In this document: piece by piece, positions 8,421 through 16,934 of the stretch
Layout: each line of letters begins with the position of its first letter
Numbering within the stretch: position 1 is the first letter of the stretch
Assembly (NCBI RefSeq): GCF_009649785.1
Contig: NZ_WJOK01000038.1
Span: 1 to 35,941, forward strand
Direction: 5' to 3'
Source of the DNA: Agrobacterium tumefaciens
Lineage (GTDB): Bacteria > Pseudomonadota > Alphaproteobacteria > Rhizobiales > Rhizobiaceae
DNA: 35,941 bases
Notes under the pieces: model-generated
Databases searched by the model: none
What the model was told of the DNA's origin: nothing
Seen by the model: only the letters and a program-made list of their open reading frames with translations
Translations under genes and position numbers: made by a program

Positions 8421-9458
8421 TCACGCCGCCAGAATGATCTTCATCGCTTTTTCCTGCGCAGCATTGCCAAACACCTCATAGGCTTCAACAATATCATTGA
8501 GATCAAACCGGTGCGTGATAAGCTTGCGAGGGTCGAACTTCCCCGACTGAACGGTCTTGAGAAGCATGGGGGTGGTATTGGTATTCACTAACCCCATCGA
8601 AATATTGATGTTCTTGATCCATAGGTCTTCAATATGTAAGTCCACCGGTTTTCCGTGAACGCCCACGTTCGCAATTGCTCCGCCAGCTGACACAATCTTC
8701 TGGCAAATATCGAAGGTCGCCGGGATTCCCACGGCTTCAATCGCGACGTCGACACCCCTGCCGCCGGTCAGGCCCATGATTTCAGCCGCGACGTCTTGCG
8801 CTCCCGCTTCGACCGTATCGGTGGCCCCGAACTGCCGTGCAAGCCCTAAGCGCGCAGGATCCCGGTCTATCATGATGATACGCCCGGGCGAGTAAAACTG
8901 CGCTGTCAAAAGCGCTGACATACCAACCGGCCCGGCACCGACGATTGCGATAGTGTCGCCAGGCTTAACGCCACCCGCTTGAACACCGATCTCAAGCCCG
9001 GTTGGGAGGATGTCGGACAGCATTACGAGCGCTTCCTCGTCCGCGCCATCTGGAATTGGATAAAGAGAATTATCACCATGGCGAATACGGACATATTCGG
9101 CCTGAGTACCGTCAATCAGGTGGCCTAGGATCCAGCCGCCATCGTCGCAGTGGGAATAGAGTTGCCGCTTGCAATTGGGGCACGAGCCGCAGGAGGTGAT
9201 GCAGGAAATGAGAACGGAGTCACCCTTCCTGAAATTGCGCACGGCACTACCAACGTCCTCGACGATCCCGACACCCTCGTGGCCAAGAACTCTTCCTTCC
9301 GCTACGCTCAGCACATCACCCTTCAAAATATGCAGGTCCGTACCGCAGATCGTGGTCTTCGTGACTTTCACGATGACATCCGTAGGCTCCTGGATTTGGG
9401 GCTTGGGTCTTTCAACCCAATCTTTTTTGCTTGGTCCATAATAAACTAAAGCCTTCAT
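8421..9458 (-). CDS. Zinc-dependent medium-chain alcohol dehydrogenase
   Basis: This 345-residue MDR enzyme oxidises an alcohol or reduces the aldehyde with NAD. Catalytic zinc ligands are Cys38 (TTICGTDLH) and His60-Glu61 (LGHEGVG). The structural zinc lobe has Cys90, Cys93, Cys96 and Cys104 with the standard 2-2-7 spacing. The Rossmann motif is GAGPVG (174-179), and an aspartate near residue 198 (IIMIDRD) favours NAD over NADP. The start at 9458 is chosen because GGGAGGA lies 5 nt upstream and MKALVYYGP is the family N-terminus; the longer frame to 9554 has no support. An AraC regulator gene lies 250 bp upstream on the same strand and may control it. The physiological substrate is not evident. 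Confidence 0.93.
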   Translation of the reverse strand: MKALVYYGPSKKDWVERPKPQIQEPTDVIVKVTKTTICGTDLHILKGDVLSVAEGRVLGHEGVGIVEDVGSAVRNFRKGDSVLISCITSCGSCPNCKRQLYSHCDDGGWILGHLIDGTQAEYVRIRHGDNSLYPIPDGADEEALVMLSDILPTGLEIGVQAGGVKPGDTIAIVGAGPVGMSALLTAQFYSPGRIIMIDRDPARLGLARQFGATDTVEAGAQDVAAEIMGLTGGRGVDVAIEAVGIPATFDICQKIVSAGGAIANVGVHGKPVDLHIEDLWIKNINISMGLVNTNTTPMLLKTVQSGKFDPRKLITHRFDLNDIVEAYEVFGNAAQEKAMKIILAA

Positions 9459-9709
9459 GGTTTCCTCCCTTCGGGGCGCACCCCGTAACAGCACACTGCA
9501 AGAATCACACAAACCGCTCTCCAACTCGCACTGAAGGTTTGATCCAAAATGCATACCGATCTATCGCGAGTAGAGACAGGCGCTAGGCGATGAGGCAATA
9601 TTCAGAAACGGAAAGAACTGTTCCAAATCGGAAGGAAACCGCTTGCGAGGGCAGACAAGGTGGGCTGACCTATCACGAATCTCCTTACAGCTCTCAGCTT
9701 ACTCGATCG

Positions 9710-10726
9710 CTAGAGCTTGATCGGCCGATTTTTCAGCGTTTGGTATGGGCTCTCTCCGAACCGGAGCTGGTAACTTTGAGCCATGGCGTGCAGATTAACG
9801 TAACCTTTTGCAGCGGCGATTGAGGTCAGTGTTTCACCGACAACTGCGGATTTAAGCGCCTCATGGACCCTGTCGAGCCTACACGCCGTCAAATATTCAT
9901 GCGGGGTCACTCCTCTGAATCTGCGAAAGCCATCGAATAGACTGCGTGCTGAAATCTGAAGTTGGCCGGCTATATCCATAATAGTCGGCGCCATGTCTGC
10001 CTGCTCCATTATAAGGCGTTCCGCCTCACGGACATAACGGGGTGCTGCGCCCCTGGCTCCGTTTTCCAGATTCATATCGGCATTTCCGGCCCAGTTCCTC
10101 AGCAGTTCGAGGCAAATCGTCTCCTCAATGCGCTTCTCAATTAAAGGATTTTCAATTCGGTTATTCCGGGCATCAATTGATCGAGTTGCGTAATCGAGCA
10201 GAGCAAGCCAGGCGGAGTGTTCCTTGCCGAAGAGTAAGCGGCTTTTCCAAAGTCGGTCGTCGGGGATGAAGCCGTACCATCGCTGTGCGGTTTCCTCCAT
10301 AAGGTCGTGGGGAATAGTTAGATTGAGTTGCAGATCCTGGCCATCGGCAACGTTCCAGTAATCGGTCCGGCTACAGTCGACCACGTAACTATCGCCTTGC
10401 TTGGTGTCGACACTGTTCTTGTCTCCAAGAGGATGACGAACGCCTCCCTTCAAAGTATTGACAACAATGATATTTCCCGAGTTGGGGTCGAAATCATCTG
10501 CCCTGGTCGGGACCCCGAAGCAAAAGCGACTGAAAACTATTTGCCCGACCTTCAGTGTTCTCAGTGTGGATTCAGGGTCGGCCCCTTTTACAAGCGGTCG
10601 GGTCGCAAGCGGCATATAGACCCGATGACAGAACGCGTTGACCTCCTCCCATTCACGGGAACCGGTCAGGCTGCCTTCAAGAAGTGGTTGACCATGAGCA
10701 TCATGTAAAAGCGCAGAATTCAGCAT
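9710..10726 (-). CDS. AraC-family transcriptional regulator (AraC-binding-like N-terminal domain)
   Basis: The 338-residue regulator has an N-terminal cupin-like sensing region of about 200 residues (VVDCSRTDYWNVADGQDLQLNLTIPHDLME resembles the PF14525 type). A C-terminal pair of helix-turn-helix motifs follows: APTIMDIAGQLQISARSLFDGFRRFRGVTPHEYL and LTSIAAAKGYVNLHAMAQSYQLRFGESPYQTL. The start has AGGAGAT 6-8 nt upstream. It is followed on the same strand by the zinc alcohol dehydrogenase and is divergent from the TonB-dependent receptor at 10948, so it could regulate either. The upstream gap contains a perfect inverted repeat at 10877-10894. The inducer is unknown. Confidence 0.92.
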   Translation of the reverse strand: MLNSALLHDAHGQPLLEGSLTGSREWEEVNAFCHRVYMPLATRPLVKGADPESTLRTLKVGQIVFSRFCFGVPTRADDFDPNSGNIIVVNTLKGGVRHPLGDKNSVDTKQGDSYVVDCSRTDYWNVADGQDLQLNLTIPHDLMEETAQRWYGFIPDDRLWKSRLLFGKEHSAWLALLDYATRSIDARNNRIENPLIEKRIEETICLELLRNWAGNADMNLENGARGAAPRYVREAERLIMEQADMAPTIMDIAGQLQISARSLFDGFRRFRGVTPHEYLTACRLDRVHEALKSAVVGETLTSIAAAKGYVNLHAMAQSYQLRFGESPYQTLKNRPIKL

Positions 10727-10876
10727 GGGTATCTCCTCTTTCCCATCCGTCGTATTCTGCCACTTTAACAGAATAAAGCGCGGTCTGCTGTCAATTGGTA
10801 TAGAGGGGCGTGAACTGACGCCATCTGCTTATAATCGGCTTTTTGAAATTTGGCCGGATTGCAAAACGCAAAGTCC

Positions 10877-10894
10877 GTTTAGTGAAATCTAAAC
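10877..10894. promoter_or_regulatory. Inverted repeat GTTTAG-N6-CTAAAC between AraC and TonB-receptor genes
   Basis: GTTTAG (10877-10882) and CTAAAC (10889-10894) form a perfect 6-bp inverted repeat, 53 bp before the receptor start codon and in the divergent region with the AraC gene. AraC proteins usually bind direct repeats, so the binding protein (a dimeric repressor such as a TetR or Fur/RirA/Irr-type factor) cannot be named. The region is AT-rich and probably holds promoters for both genes. Confidence 0.45.
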
Positions 10895-10947
10895 TGAAAT
10901 TGTCAGGTTAATACTGCAGCCAATCTAACAACGGGATTGCTGCACAG

Positions 10948-13107
10948 ATGACGACTTCGAATGATGACCTGGCCAGCGGAGATTATGCGAAAGCACACGG
11001 CCTCTCAAAAATGGGTTTGTGCGTAGCCGCATACGGCCTCGCCTTTATGCTATCCGTCGGCGGTGCGTTTGGACAGGAAACCGATGGCGGTGTCGTAAAC
11101 ACTGAAGGTACGACTGTTCTCGAAACTATTACAGTCACGGGTCGCAAGACAACGGAAAATCTCAACGATGTACCGCTAAGTGCCTCGGTGATCGACCCTG
11201 AGATTCTAGAAACAAGCGCAGCCGACCCTGGAACGGCAATAGCGACCGCTCCGAATGTGCAGTGGCAAAGCCAGACGGTCGGCAGACAATTTTTTTCGAT
11301 TCGGGGCGTCAGTTCGCTGGGCGCGCCGCTCAATTACTCGGATGGTACAGTTAGCTTTAATGTGGATGGTGTTCCAAACAGCATGATTACGGCTTCCAGC
11401 CCACTGCTGGACGTTGACCATGTTGAGATCCTGCGTGGCCCGCAGGGAACCCTCTGGGGCGCAAACTCCCTGGGTGGAGGGATCAACGTCGTCACGAATC
11501 AGCCCGATGGCGAGCGTGAGATCAAGGCCACAACCGAAATCGGTGAAAACGGCTATCGCATGGGAGAATTTATCCTGGGTGGAAACATTATCCCTGAGAG
11601 CGTAAACGGTCGCCTAGCGGTACGGTTTACGCATATGGACGGCGATATCGACAGCCTTTATACCGACGACCTCAATGCGCGGATGATCGGCGCCGTCCGG
11701 GGAGGGTTGCAATTTACTGGCCTGGACGACACCACTATCACCGTAAGCGGGAGCTACTTCCGTGACAGGAACACCGCCCCGTTTTACGTCCTTGGCAATG
11801 CGACCGGTTTCCCGCTCAGTGGATCTCTCACGGAGCCCGAGAACATCACCACCCACGGCGATGGCGTCGTTTCGATTACCCATAATTTCGACACCTTCGA
11901 TCTGACTTCGGTAACGTCGATCCAGCACAACAAGATCGACGGCTATCTCGACAACACCGACGCGCTGATTTCCCCTGCGTGGTTTCCAAGCGATCCAGCG
12001 AGCCTAGTTGATCGGGAAAAGATATACAGTCAGGAATTCCGGTTGAACTCTCTGCAGGGTGATACGGTTCGCTGGGTCGTTGGTGCCAGTGTGGCCTATT
12101 CTGATCTCCACCGTGATTGCTGGGCCACGAACTGTGCTCCGTCCAGTAGGATCAAGATGACAGCCGATCTGCGCGCCATCAATCTTGGCCTGTTCGCCGA
12201 TGTTTCCGTGCCCCTTGGAGAAGCCTGGGAGGTGTCGCTCGGCGGACGGTTGAGCCATGATGACATAAAGATGCGCAAGGGGACTAATTCCGGTGATCCG
12301 AACCTCAGCGGAGAGGGGTCAGTCGATGATACATACCTAACCGGCCGCACCTCAATCGCCTACAAATGGAATGAGAACGCCCAGACCTACGCCTCCATCT
12401 CCCGCGGGCAATCGACGCCCATCTATCCGCTGTTTGGCTATCCGACCATCGGCGTCCTCGATGAACCGTATCCCGCTGCCAAGGGTTGGACATACGAAGT
12501 CGGGACCAAGGTTTCTTTGTTCGATGACCGCCTTCAGCTTGATGGAAGCGTCTTCTACAACGATATTAAGAACGGTACAGTCTTCTATGTGGACCCGGCC
12601 GCTATGGCACTGGCGGCGACCTATCAGGACTACGCGACGTCTGGTATAGAGCTTCAGGCGCGAGCTGAAGTCGCCGACGACTGGCTGGTCACTGGCGGCG
12701 TCGGTTACACCCATTCGAAGCTGGGAAGGAGCGGTGCCAACGCCGGCACCGAAGGCAACCAAGTGCCCAACATACCAGAATGGAGCGTCACTGCGGGTCT
12801 AGAATACTCGACGCCGGTTTCTCTCTTCAATCTGGATGGTGTAGTGACAGCAACAGTCCAATATCAATTTAACGGCAAACGCTCGGCGGATGTCGCCGAC
12901 ACCTTCAACCTTTCTTCCTATAGTCTTGTGAATGCGCGGTTAGGCTGGAAGAATATCGGTGGCGACTTTGAAATCTACGGTTTTGGCCGCAACCTTTTCG
13001 ACGAGCGTTATGAGACATTTGCTTCCGCAGGCTTTACCCCCGGAGACCGGTATGTCGGGGTCGCGCGCGGGAGAATTCTCGGCTTCGGGATGAGCAAGAG
13101 CTTTTAA
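10948..13107 (+). CDS. TonB-dependent outer-membrane receptor, siderophore type
   Basis: The 719-residue protein imports a ligand, probably a ferric siderophore, across the outer membrane using TonB energy. It has a signal segment (MGLCVAAYGLAFMLSVGGAFGQ), a TonB box-like stretch (LETITVTGRK) and a plug domain (VPLSASVIDPEILE, FFSIRGVSSLG, VDHVEILRGPQGTLWGANSLGGGINVVT). A 22-strand-type barrel follows and ends in the final aromatic residue (GMSKSF, C-terminal Phe), as expected for BAM recognition. The N-terminus from the ATG at 10948 adds 21 residues before the signal core. It is flanked by two AraC regulators, an arrangement typical of pesticin/yersiniabactin or xenosiderophore receptors. 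There is no biosynthesis or ABC importer gene nearby, so the cargo is inferred only. Confidence 0.93.
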   Translation: MTTSNDDLASGDYAKAHGLSKMGLCVAAYGLAFMLSVGGAFGQETDGGVVNTEGTTVLETITVTGRKTTENLNDVPLSASVIDPEILETSAADPGTAIATAPNVQWQSQTVGRQFFSIRGVSSLGAPLNYSDGTVSFNVDGVPNSMITASSPLLDVDHVEILRGPQGTLWGANSLGGGINVVTNQPDGEREIKATTEIGENGYRMGEFILGGNIIPESVNGRLAVRFTHMDGDIDSLYTDDLNARMIGAVRGGLQFTGLDDTTITVSGSYFRDRNTAPFYVLGNATGFPLSGSLTEPENITTHGDGVVSITHNFDTFDLTSVTSIQHNKIDGYLDNTDALISPAWFPSDPASLVDREKIYSQEFRLNSLQGDTVRWVVGASVAYSDLHRDCWATNCAPSSRIKMTADLRAINLGLFADVSVPLGEAWEVSLGGRLSHDDIKMRKGTNSGDPNLSGEGSVDDTYLTGRTSIAYKWNENAQTYASISRGQSTPIYPLFGYPTIGVLDEPYPAAKGWTYEVGTKVSLFDDRLQLDGSVFYNDIKNGTVFYVDPAAMALAATYQDYATSGIELQARAEVADDWLVTGGVGYTHSKLGRSGANAGTEGNQVPNIPEWSVTAGLEYSTPVSLFNLDGVVTATVQYQFNGKRSADVADTFNLSSYSLVNARLGWKNIGGDFEIYGFGRNLFDERYETFASAGFTPGDRYVGVARGRILGFGMSKSF

Positions 13108-13185
13108 GTGCGTCGTCGCCGGGCTTGATCGGTTCGTCTCGTATCCTCGTTTAGGTTAGGAAAACGTGCAGCTTCGGAGTAAAAG

Positions 13186-13992
13186 ATGGCCATTTTCGAT
13201 ATTCCCGTAAGCCACGACGTGGATCCGGACATGCTGAGACGTTCGCTTGTGACACTTGGCATGGTCACGGTCACTGACGGATGGAGTAAGGAACTGCACA
13301 GCCACCGAAGAGGGGCGCTGATCTTTACGATCAAGGGACTGGTCACTTGCGAGGCTGAAGGCGGCCTGTGGATGGTTCCGCCGCAATGCGCGGTCTGGAT
13401 TCCGGGCGGTGTCATGCACGCTCCGCACCTGGCCGGCGACCTCGAATGCTATACGGTATTCATAGAACCGGAGCGGGTGCCGTCGATGGTCCGATCCTGT
13501 GCGACGATCCATGTGACGCCGCTGATGAAAGAATTGATTTTGCGGACGGCGACCTTCCCTGAAGACTACGCATTGGACGGCCCTGAGGACCGGGTTGTCC
13601 AGGTTCTGGTGGATGAACTTTCAGTTGCGTCGGGAGATAGCCTCTTCTTTCCCATGCCGGTTTCCCCCAAGCTGCGTTCGCTTGCTTCGATGATGATAAA
13701 CGCTCCATCCGATAGGGCCACTCTGAGGGAATGGGCGTCGCGAGTGGGGTTGAGCGAACGAACTCTCAGCCGATTTCTGCTAGCGGAGACTGGAATGAGC
13801 TTCGGTCGCTGGCGGAGGCAGCTTCATATTCTGATTGCCCTGAAGCGGCTTAGCTCCGGGGACACGGTCCAGAACGTCGCATTCGATCTCGGCTATGAAA
13901 GCTCCAGTGGCTTCGTAACCATGTTCCGCAAGATCCTTGGTAAGCCACCGGGAAGATATCTTCACGAGCGCAATATCGGAAAGCCATTCTGA
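13186..13992 (+). CDS. AraC-family regulator with cupin N-terminus
   Basis: The 268-residue protein has a short AraC-binding cupin domain (ELHSHRRGALIFTIKG, then MVPPQCAVWIPGGVMHAP) and a C-terminal double helix-turn-helix (ATLREWASRVGLSERTLSRFLLAETGMSFGRWRRQ and DTVQNVAFDLGYESSSGFVTMFRKILGKPPGRYL). This architecture matches NimR/YbtA-like regulators. The gene lies 78 bp after the TonB receptor on the same strand and probably controls it in response to the imported ligand. It may be cotranscribed with the receptor, and the next gene at 14131 follows after about 140 bp. Confidence 0.92.
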   Translation: MAIFDIPVSHDVDPDMLRRSLVTLGMVTVTDGWSKELHSHRRGALIFTIKGLVTCEAEGGLWMVPPQCAVWIPGGVMHAPHLAGDLECYTVFIEPERVPSMVRSCATIHVTPLMKELILRTATFPEDYALDGPEDRVVQVLVDELSVASGDSLFFPMPVSPKLRSLASMMINAPSDRATLREWASRVGLSERTLSRFLLAETGMSFGRWRRQLHILIALKRLSSGDTVQNVAFDLGYESSSGFVTMFRKILGKPPGRYLHERNIGKPF

Positions 13993-14130
13993 CGCGCCAG
14001 TCTGCCCGACCTGCCTCGCTGGCTGGATTGAAAAAGCATTTGGCTGGCGCTCAGCGTGACCTGGCCGGAGCGGCGATCTAGCATGGTCGCGTATCGAGGA
14101 TAGCTCGTAAAAAACCTGCGGGAGGCGGAA

Positions 14131-14550
14131 TTGAGGTTTGACACGTCCACGTTTCCGATCGTCTGGCTTCATGCGGCCGATAATTTGCCCGATGATGAAA
14201 TAAGTGATTTCGCAAAGTTTGAGCGCCTGCTTGATTGCCGGCAATCGCTCGTATTTATCACGAATCACACGTTTTGTACTTGTGACAGTTCCGACGCGAA
14301 CCTGACCCGCAGAAAAATTGAATGGCTCCGAAGGCACCGGCCTCAGTTGCAACGGCAGGTTAAGGCCATGATACAAATAGAGCCCGATGCCAGAAAACGA
14401 AGGAGCGCGCTCGGGTTCGCACGTCTGTTTTTCACCTTCTGGGGCTATCCGCTGCTAATAGTGGAGGATGAGATCGACGCAATTGGCCTTGCTCTGGAAC
14501 TCTTGAAGGGCATGGTCCGGTTCAGCGAGGAAAAGCGATGTTTCCACTAA
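14131..14550 (+). CDS. Small protein of unknown function, paralogue A (possible SpoIIAA/STAS-like fold)
   Basis: This 139-residue protein starts at a TTG codon with the strong ribosome binding site GGGAGG 5 nt upstream. It is clearly paralogous to the gene at 15557. Shared features are FP-VW near the N-terminus, a DF--F---L segment, a helix W-(R/K)(R/K)H---L, AMI--EP, and FWGYPL--V near the C-terminus. The alternating strand-helix pattern, ending in a strand and an amphipathic helix with paired leucines, resembles small STAS/SpoIIAA-like proteins; this is an inference by eye. It lies in the same direction as the TonB receptor and AraC genes. No catalytic motif is apparent. Confidence 0.75.
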   Translation: MRFDTSTFPIVWLHAADNLPDDEISDFAKFERLLDCRQSLVFITNHTFCTCDSSDANLTRRKIEWLRRHRPQLQRQVKAMIQIEPDARKRRSALGFARLFFTFWGYPLLIVEDEIDAIGLALELLKGMVRFSEEKRCFH

Positions 14551-15045
14551 ACCTCTGGCCGCTTCTGCGGGCATCCCGCAATATTCGCTGTTGGCGTCGT
14601 ACCCTACCTCTTGGCCTGTCTGTCAACCATCGGCGCGATTTTAATTGGGTGCGAACCTATGAAGCAAGATAAGCCCCTTCAAATCGTCTGCGCGGCAGAA
14701 AACCAAATCTTCCTCATCGTCCTGCTCTTTCGGAATACGCACCCACCGCCCCATACGCCGTCTTCGATCTGTTTGCGGATGTTGTCGACCGTCCTCTCTA
14801 CGGAGGGGTGCCTCGATATCGGTAACAAGGGGTAAGGCATGCTGGCTCACCATCGGAATGAAAAGATTGGATGAACCTGAACACCAGAGCAGTTGGGCTG
14901 TAAATCGCTATGTCGAAACTTGACACGATCGCGATACACATTGATCAGAGGCTGCAATGACACGCTCGAATCGTCGTCTCATGTTGGCCGCATCGAAAGA
15001 TAAGGCACGGCTTGGTCAGCCTCAAAATACGAGGACCATGTCAAT
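14551..15045. other. Gap of about 500 bp, possible decayed coding sequence
   Basis: No confident gene is seen. A minus-strand frame at 14641-14853 (70 codons, ending DDLKGLILLHRFAPN) is open but has no clear start site or known motif, and could be the remnant of a lost gene. GAGGA at 15030-15034 serves the next gene. Confidence 0.4.
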
Positions 15046-15444
15046 ATGGCTTTACAGGAACAACACAGGCTGGCTTTCTTCTGGCTGACGGCCGCGGTCG
15101 GGGCCGTCATCTTCGTCACGGTCCAGTCATTCTCCTATCTCAACGATTACGTCAGGGAGCGGGGCGCGACGCCGGCAGTCACCTTCGACTCGGGCGGGTT
15201 GTGGATGCTGGCTGTGTTCTACGGCGCATGGATCTTGCCGGTGCTACTTGCCCTCATCGGGACACCGTCCGCCAACTGGGCGATGCTGATCCTTGGCGGT
15301 GCTCTTGCGCTTCTGAATACGCTTGCCGGTGTGTTCGAGGGTGTGCGGGACGGCGGACATCTCGTGTTCACGGCTTTGCTATGTATCGCACTTCCCGGCG
15401 TCTGCGCCATCGCTGCGTCCTGGCGCAGTATCAGAATGCGCTGA
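15046..15444 (+). CDS. Small four-helix membrane protein of unknown function
   Basis: The 132-residue protein has four predicted membrane helices: FFWLTAAVGAVIFVTVQSF, LWMLAVFYGAWILPVLLALIG, WAMLILGGALALLNTLAGV and VFTALLCIALPGVCAIAA. There is a short cytoplasm-type tail (SWRSIRMR). GAGGA lies about 11 nt upstream of the ATG. The gene sits between two paralogous small soluble proteins in the siderophore-receptor neighbourhood and is transcribed with them, so the three may work together at the membrane. I do not recognise the family. Confidence 0.75.
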   Translation: MALQEQHRLAFFWLTAAVGAVIFVTVQSFSYLNDYVRERGATPAVTFDSGGLWMLAVFYGAWILPVLLALIGTPSANWAMLILGGALALLNTLAGVFEGVRDGGHLVFTALLCIALPGVCAIAASWRSIRMR

Positions 15445-15556
15445 GCCGATTTTGGCAAAACCAATGCACGGAATGGCTGTATCTCGCAATGACTATGGCC
15501 GACAGCAAGGTTAGCTTTTCCAATATTTTCTGTTTTGCTGACGAGGATGACGACAA

Positions 15557-15961
15557 ATGCCGATGGACAGTTCCAATTTCCCTTTCGTGTGGATCAGCGT
15601 TGCGCATGAGCCAGAGCATGATTTCAAGCTTGATTTCGAGGAATTCGATTCAAACCTGAAACGCGGCAAGCCTTTTGTACTCCTGACAGAGTCCGCTCCG
15701 GCGGAAGACCATGAGCATGACCGCGAGGAAAAGAAATACACATCCCTCTGGATGAAAAAGCATAAGGTCGAGTTGCGCAAGCTGGTTCTGGCGATGATCA
15801 TGGTCGAGCCGAATACCGCCAAGCGAGTCGCCTTCAAGGCCTTTGGCGCAGTGTTTGCAAAATTCTGGGGCTATCCGCTAATGCTTGTTTCCTCTCGTAA
15901 GGAGGCGCTGGAAACCGCGGAAAAGCTGTTAGCGCAGAACGCCAAGTCGGCAGCCGCGTGA
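15557..15961 (+). CDS. Small protein of unknown function, paralogue B (possible SpoIIAA/STAS-like fold)
   Basis: This 134-residue protein starts with MPMDSSNFPFVW after a GAGGA ribosome binding site about 9 nt upstream. It shares with the gene at 14131 the pattern FP-VW, DF--F---L, W--(R/K)H---L, AMI--EP and FWGYPL--V, followed by a terminal helix (ALETAEKLL). A charged linker (EDHEHDREEKK) in the middle is not conserved in paralogue A. The family is unknown to me. A STAS/SpoIIAA-like fold is possible because the end resembles those proteins (a strand with FWGYPLMLVSS and then a helix). The gene ends about 250 bp before traR. Confidence 0.75.
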   Translation: MPMDSSNFPFVWISVAHEPEHDFKLDFEEFDSNLKRGKPFVLLTESAPAEDHEHDREEKKYTSLWMKKHKVELRKLVLAMIMVEPNTAKRVAFKAFGAVFAKFWGYPLMLVSSRKEALETAEKLLAQNAKSAAA

Positions 15962-16128
15962 GGGTGCGCAGGGATTCCGGTAAGGTTCTAATTCTGTGTG
16001 GCGAGGAAATGGCTCGGGCCTTCGATGGCGGGAGCCATTTGCTCAATCGTACCACGGCCAACTGTAACTATAACTAAAGAAATTAAAGCCACTCGGAGTG
16101 CCGTTCGGAAAGTTCCATAAGCTATCTT

Positions 16129-16147
16129 ATGCAATCTTAAGTTGCAT
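16129..16147. promoter_or_regulatory. Inverted repeat upstream of traR
   Basis: ATGCAA (16129-16134) and TTGCAT (16142-16147) are perfect inverted arms around TCTTAAG. The element lies about 70 bp before the traR start in an AT-rich region, at a place suited to an operator overlapping the traR promoter. In Ti plasmids traR is controlled by opine regulators. No such gene is adjacent here, so the controlling protein is unknown. Confidence 0.4.
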
Positions 16148-16217
16148 CTACGCAACAGACCCATTATAAGGAGCCTCGCGTGATCTGTCCCAACTGAAAC
16201 TGGTACGGAGTATCAAA

Positions 16218-16922
16218 ATGCAGCATTGGCTCGACAAGCTGACTGATCTCGCCGCGCTCCGCGGCGATGAAACTGTCTTGAAGGACGCCTTGAACCTCTT
16301 TGCCGAGCAGGCGGGGTTTGGAGGGTACGCATATCTCTATATCCGGCCAGGACATACGGTCGCCGCATCCAACTATCACCCGGAATGGCGAGCGCTTTAT
16401 TTCAAGCGTAAGTTTGAGGCACTCGATCCGATCGTCAATCGCGCCAAGTCACTGAAGCAGGCATTTTCGTGGAGCGGCGAACAGGAACGACGGCGGCTTT
16501 CAAAGGAAGAGCGCGAGTTTTTCGATCGTGCTGCCGATTTCGGCATACGCTCGGGAATTACCATTCCCGTCAGGGCTGCGAACGGCTCGACATCGATGTT
16601 TACGCTGGCTTCGGACACGACCGAAATCCAGCTTGAGCGCGATATCAATCCTGTCGCGGCGGCGGCAGCTGTTGGGCAGCTACACGCAAGAATGTCCCTG
16701 TTGCCGCTGTCGCCGACCGAACAGCAACCGGACTGGCTTGACCCGAAAGAAGCCGCTTACCTGAACTGGATCTCCGTCGGGAAAACGATGGACGAAGCCG
16801 CGGACCTGGAGGGGGTTAAGTACAACTCGGTTAAAAGTAAGATCGAGGAAACCCGCAAGCGGCTTCAAGTTCATACCATGCCGCATCTTGTAGCGCTTGC
16901 TATTCGCGCCGGCCTGATCTGA
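16218..16922 (+). CDS. traR: TraR, LuxR-type quorum-sensing activator of conjugation
   Basis: TraR folds around 3-oxo-C8-homoserine lactone, dimerises, and activates tra/trb promoters at tra boxes. The 234-residue length equals that of Agrobacterium TraR, and the N-terminus MQHWLDKLTDLAA is nearly identical. Signal-binding residues known from the TraR structure are all in place: Tyr53, Trp57, Tyr61, Asp70, Trp85, Thr115 and Thr129. The C-terminal LuxR helix-turn-helix is GKTMDEAADLEGVKYNSVKSKIEE. In the recognition helix, positions 206 and 210, which are base-contacting Arg in Ti TraR as I recall, are Lys and Glu here. GGAG lies 7-8 nt upstream of the ATG. The gene converges on traM, and their stop codons share one hairpin. 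Confidence 0.96.
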   Translation: MQHWLDKLTDLAALRGDETVLKDALNLFAEQAGFGGYAYLYIRPGHTVAASNYHPEWRALYFKRKFEALDPIVNRAKSLKQAFSWSGEQERRRLSKEEREFFDRAADFGIRSGITIPVRAANGSTSMFTLASDTTEIQLERDINPVAAAAAVGQLHARMSLLPLSPTEQQPDWLDPKEAAYLNWISVGKTMDEAADLEGVKYNSVKSKIEETRKRLQVHTMPHLVALAIRAGLI

Positions 16923-16934
16923 GGGCTCAGATCA
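16915..16934. terminator. Shared bidirectional hairpin over the traR and traM stop codons
   Basis: TGATCTGAG (16915-16923) and CTCAGATCA (16926-16934) are perfect inverted arms. The traR TGA and the traM stop both lie within the stem. There is no clear T-run, so termination efficiency is uncertain, but the convergent geometry suggests a bidirectional terminator. Confidence 0.6.

Noticed and set aside
14641..14853. 70-codon minus-strand ORF
   Set aside because: No ribosome binding site, no recognised motif, and a basic low-quality N-terminus; kept only as a possible remnant in the gap description.
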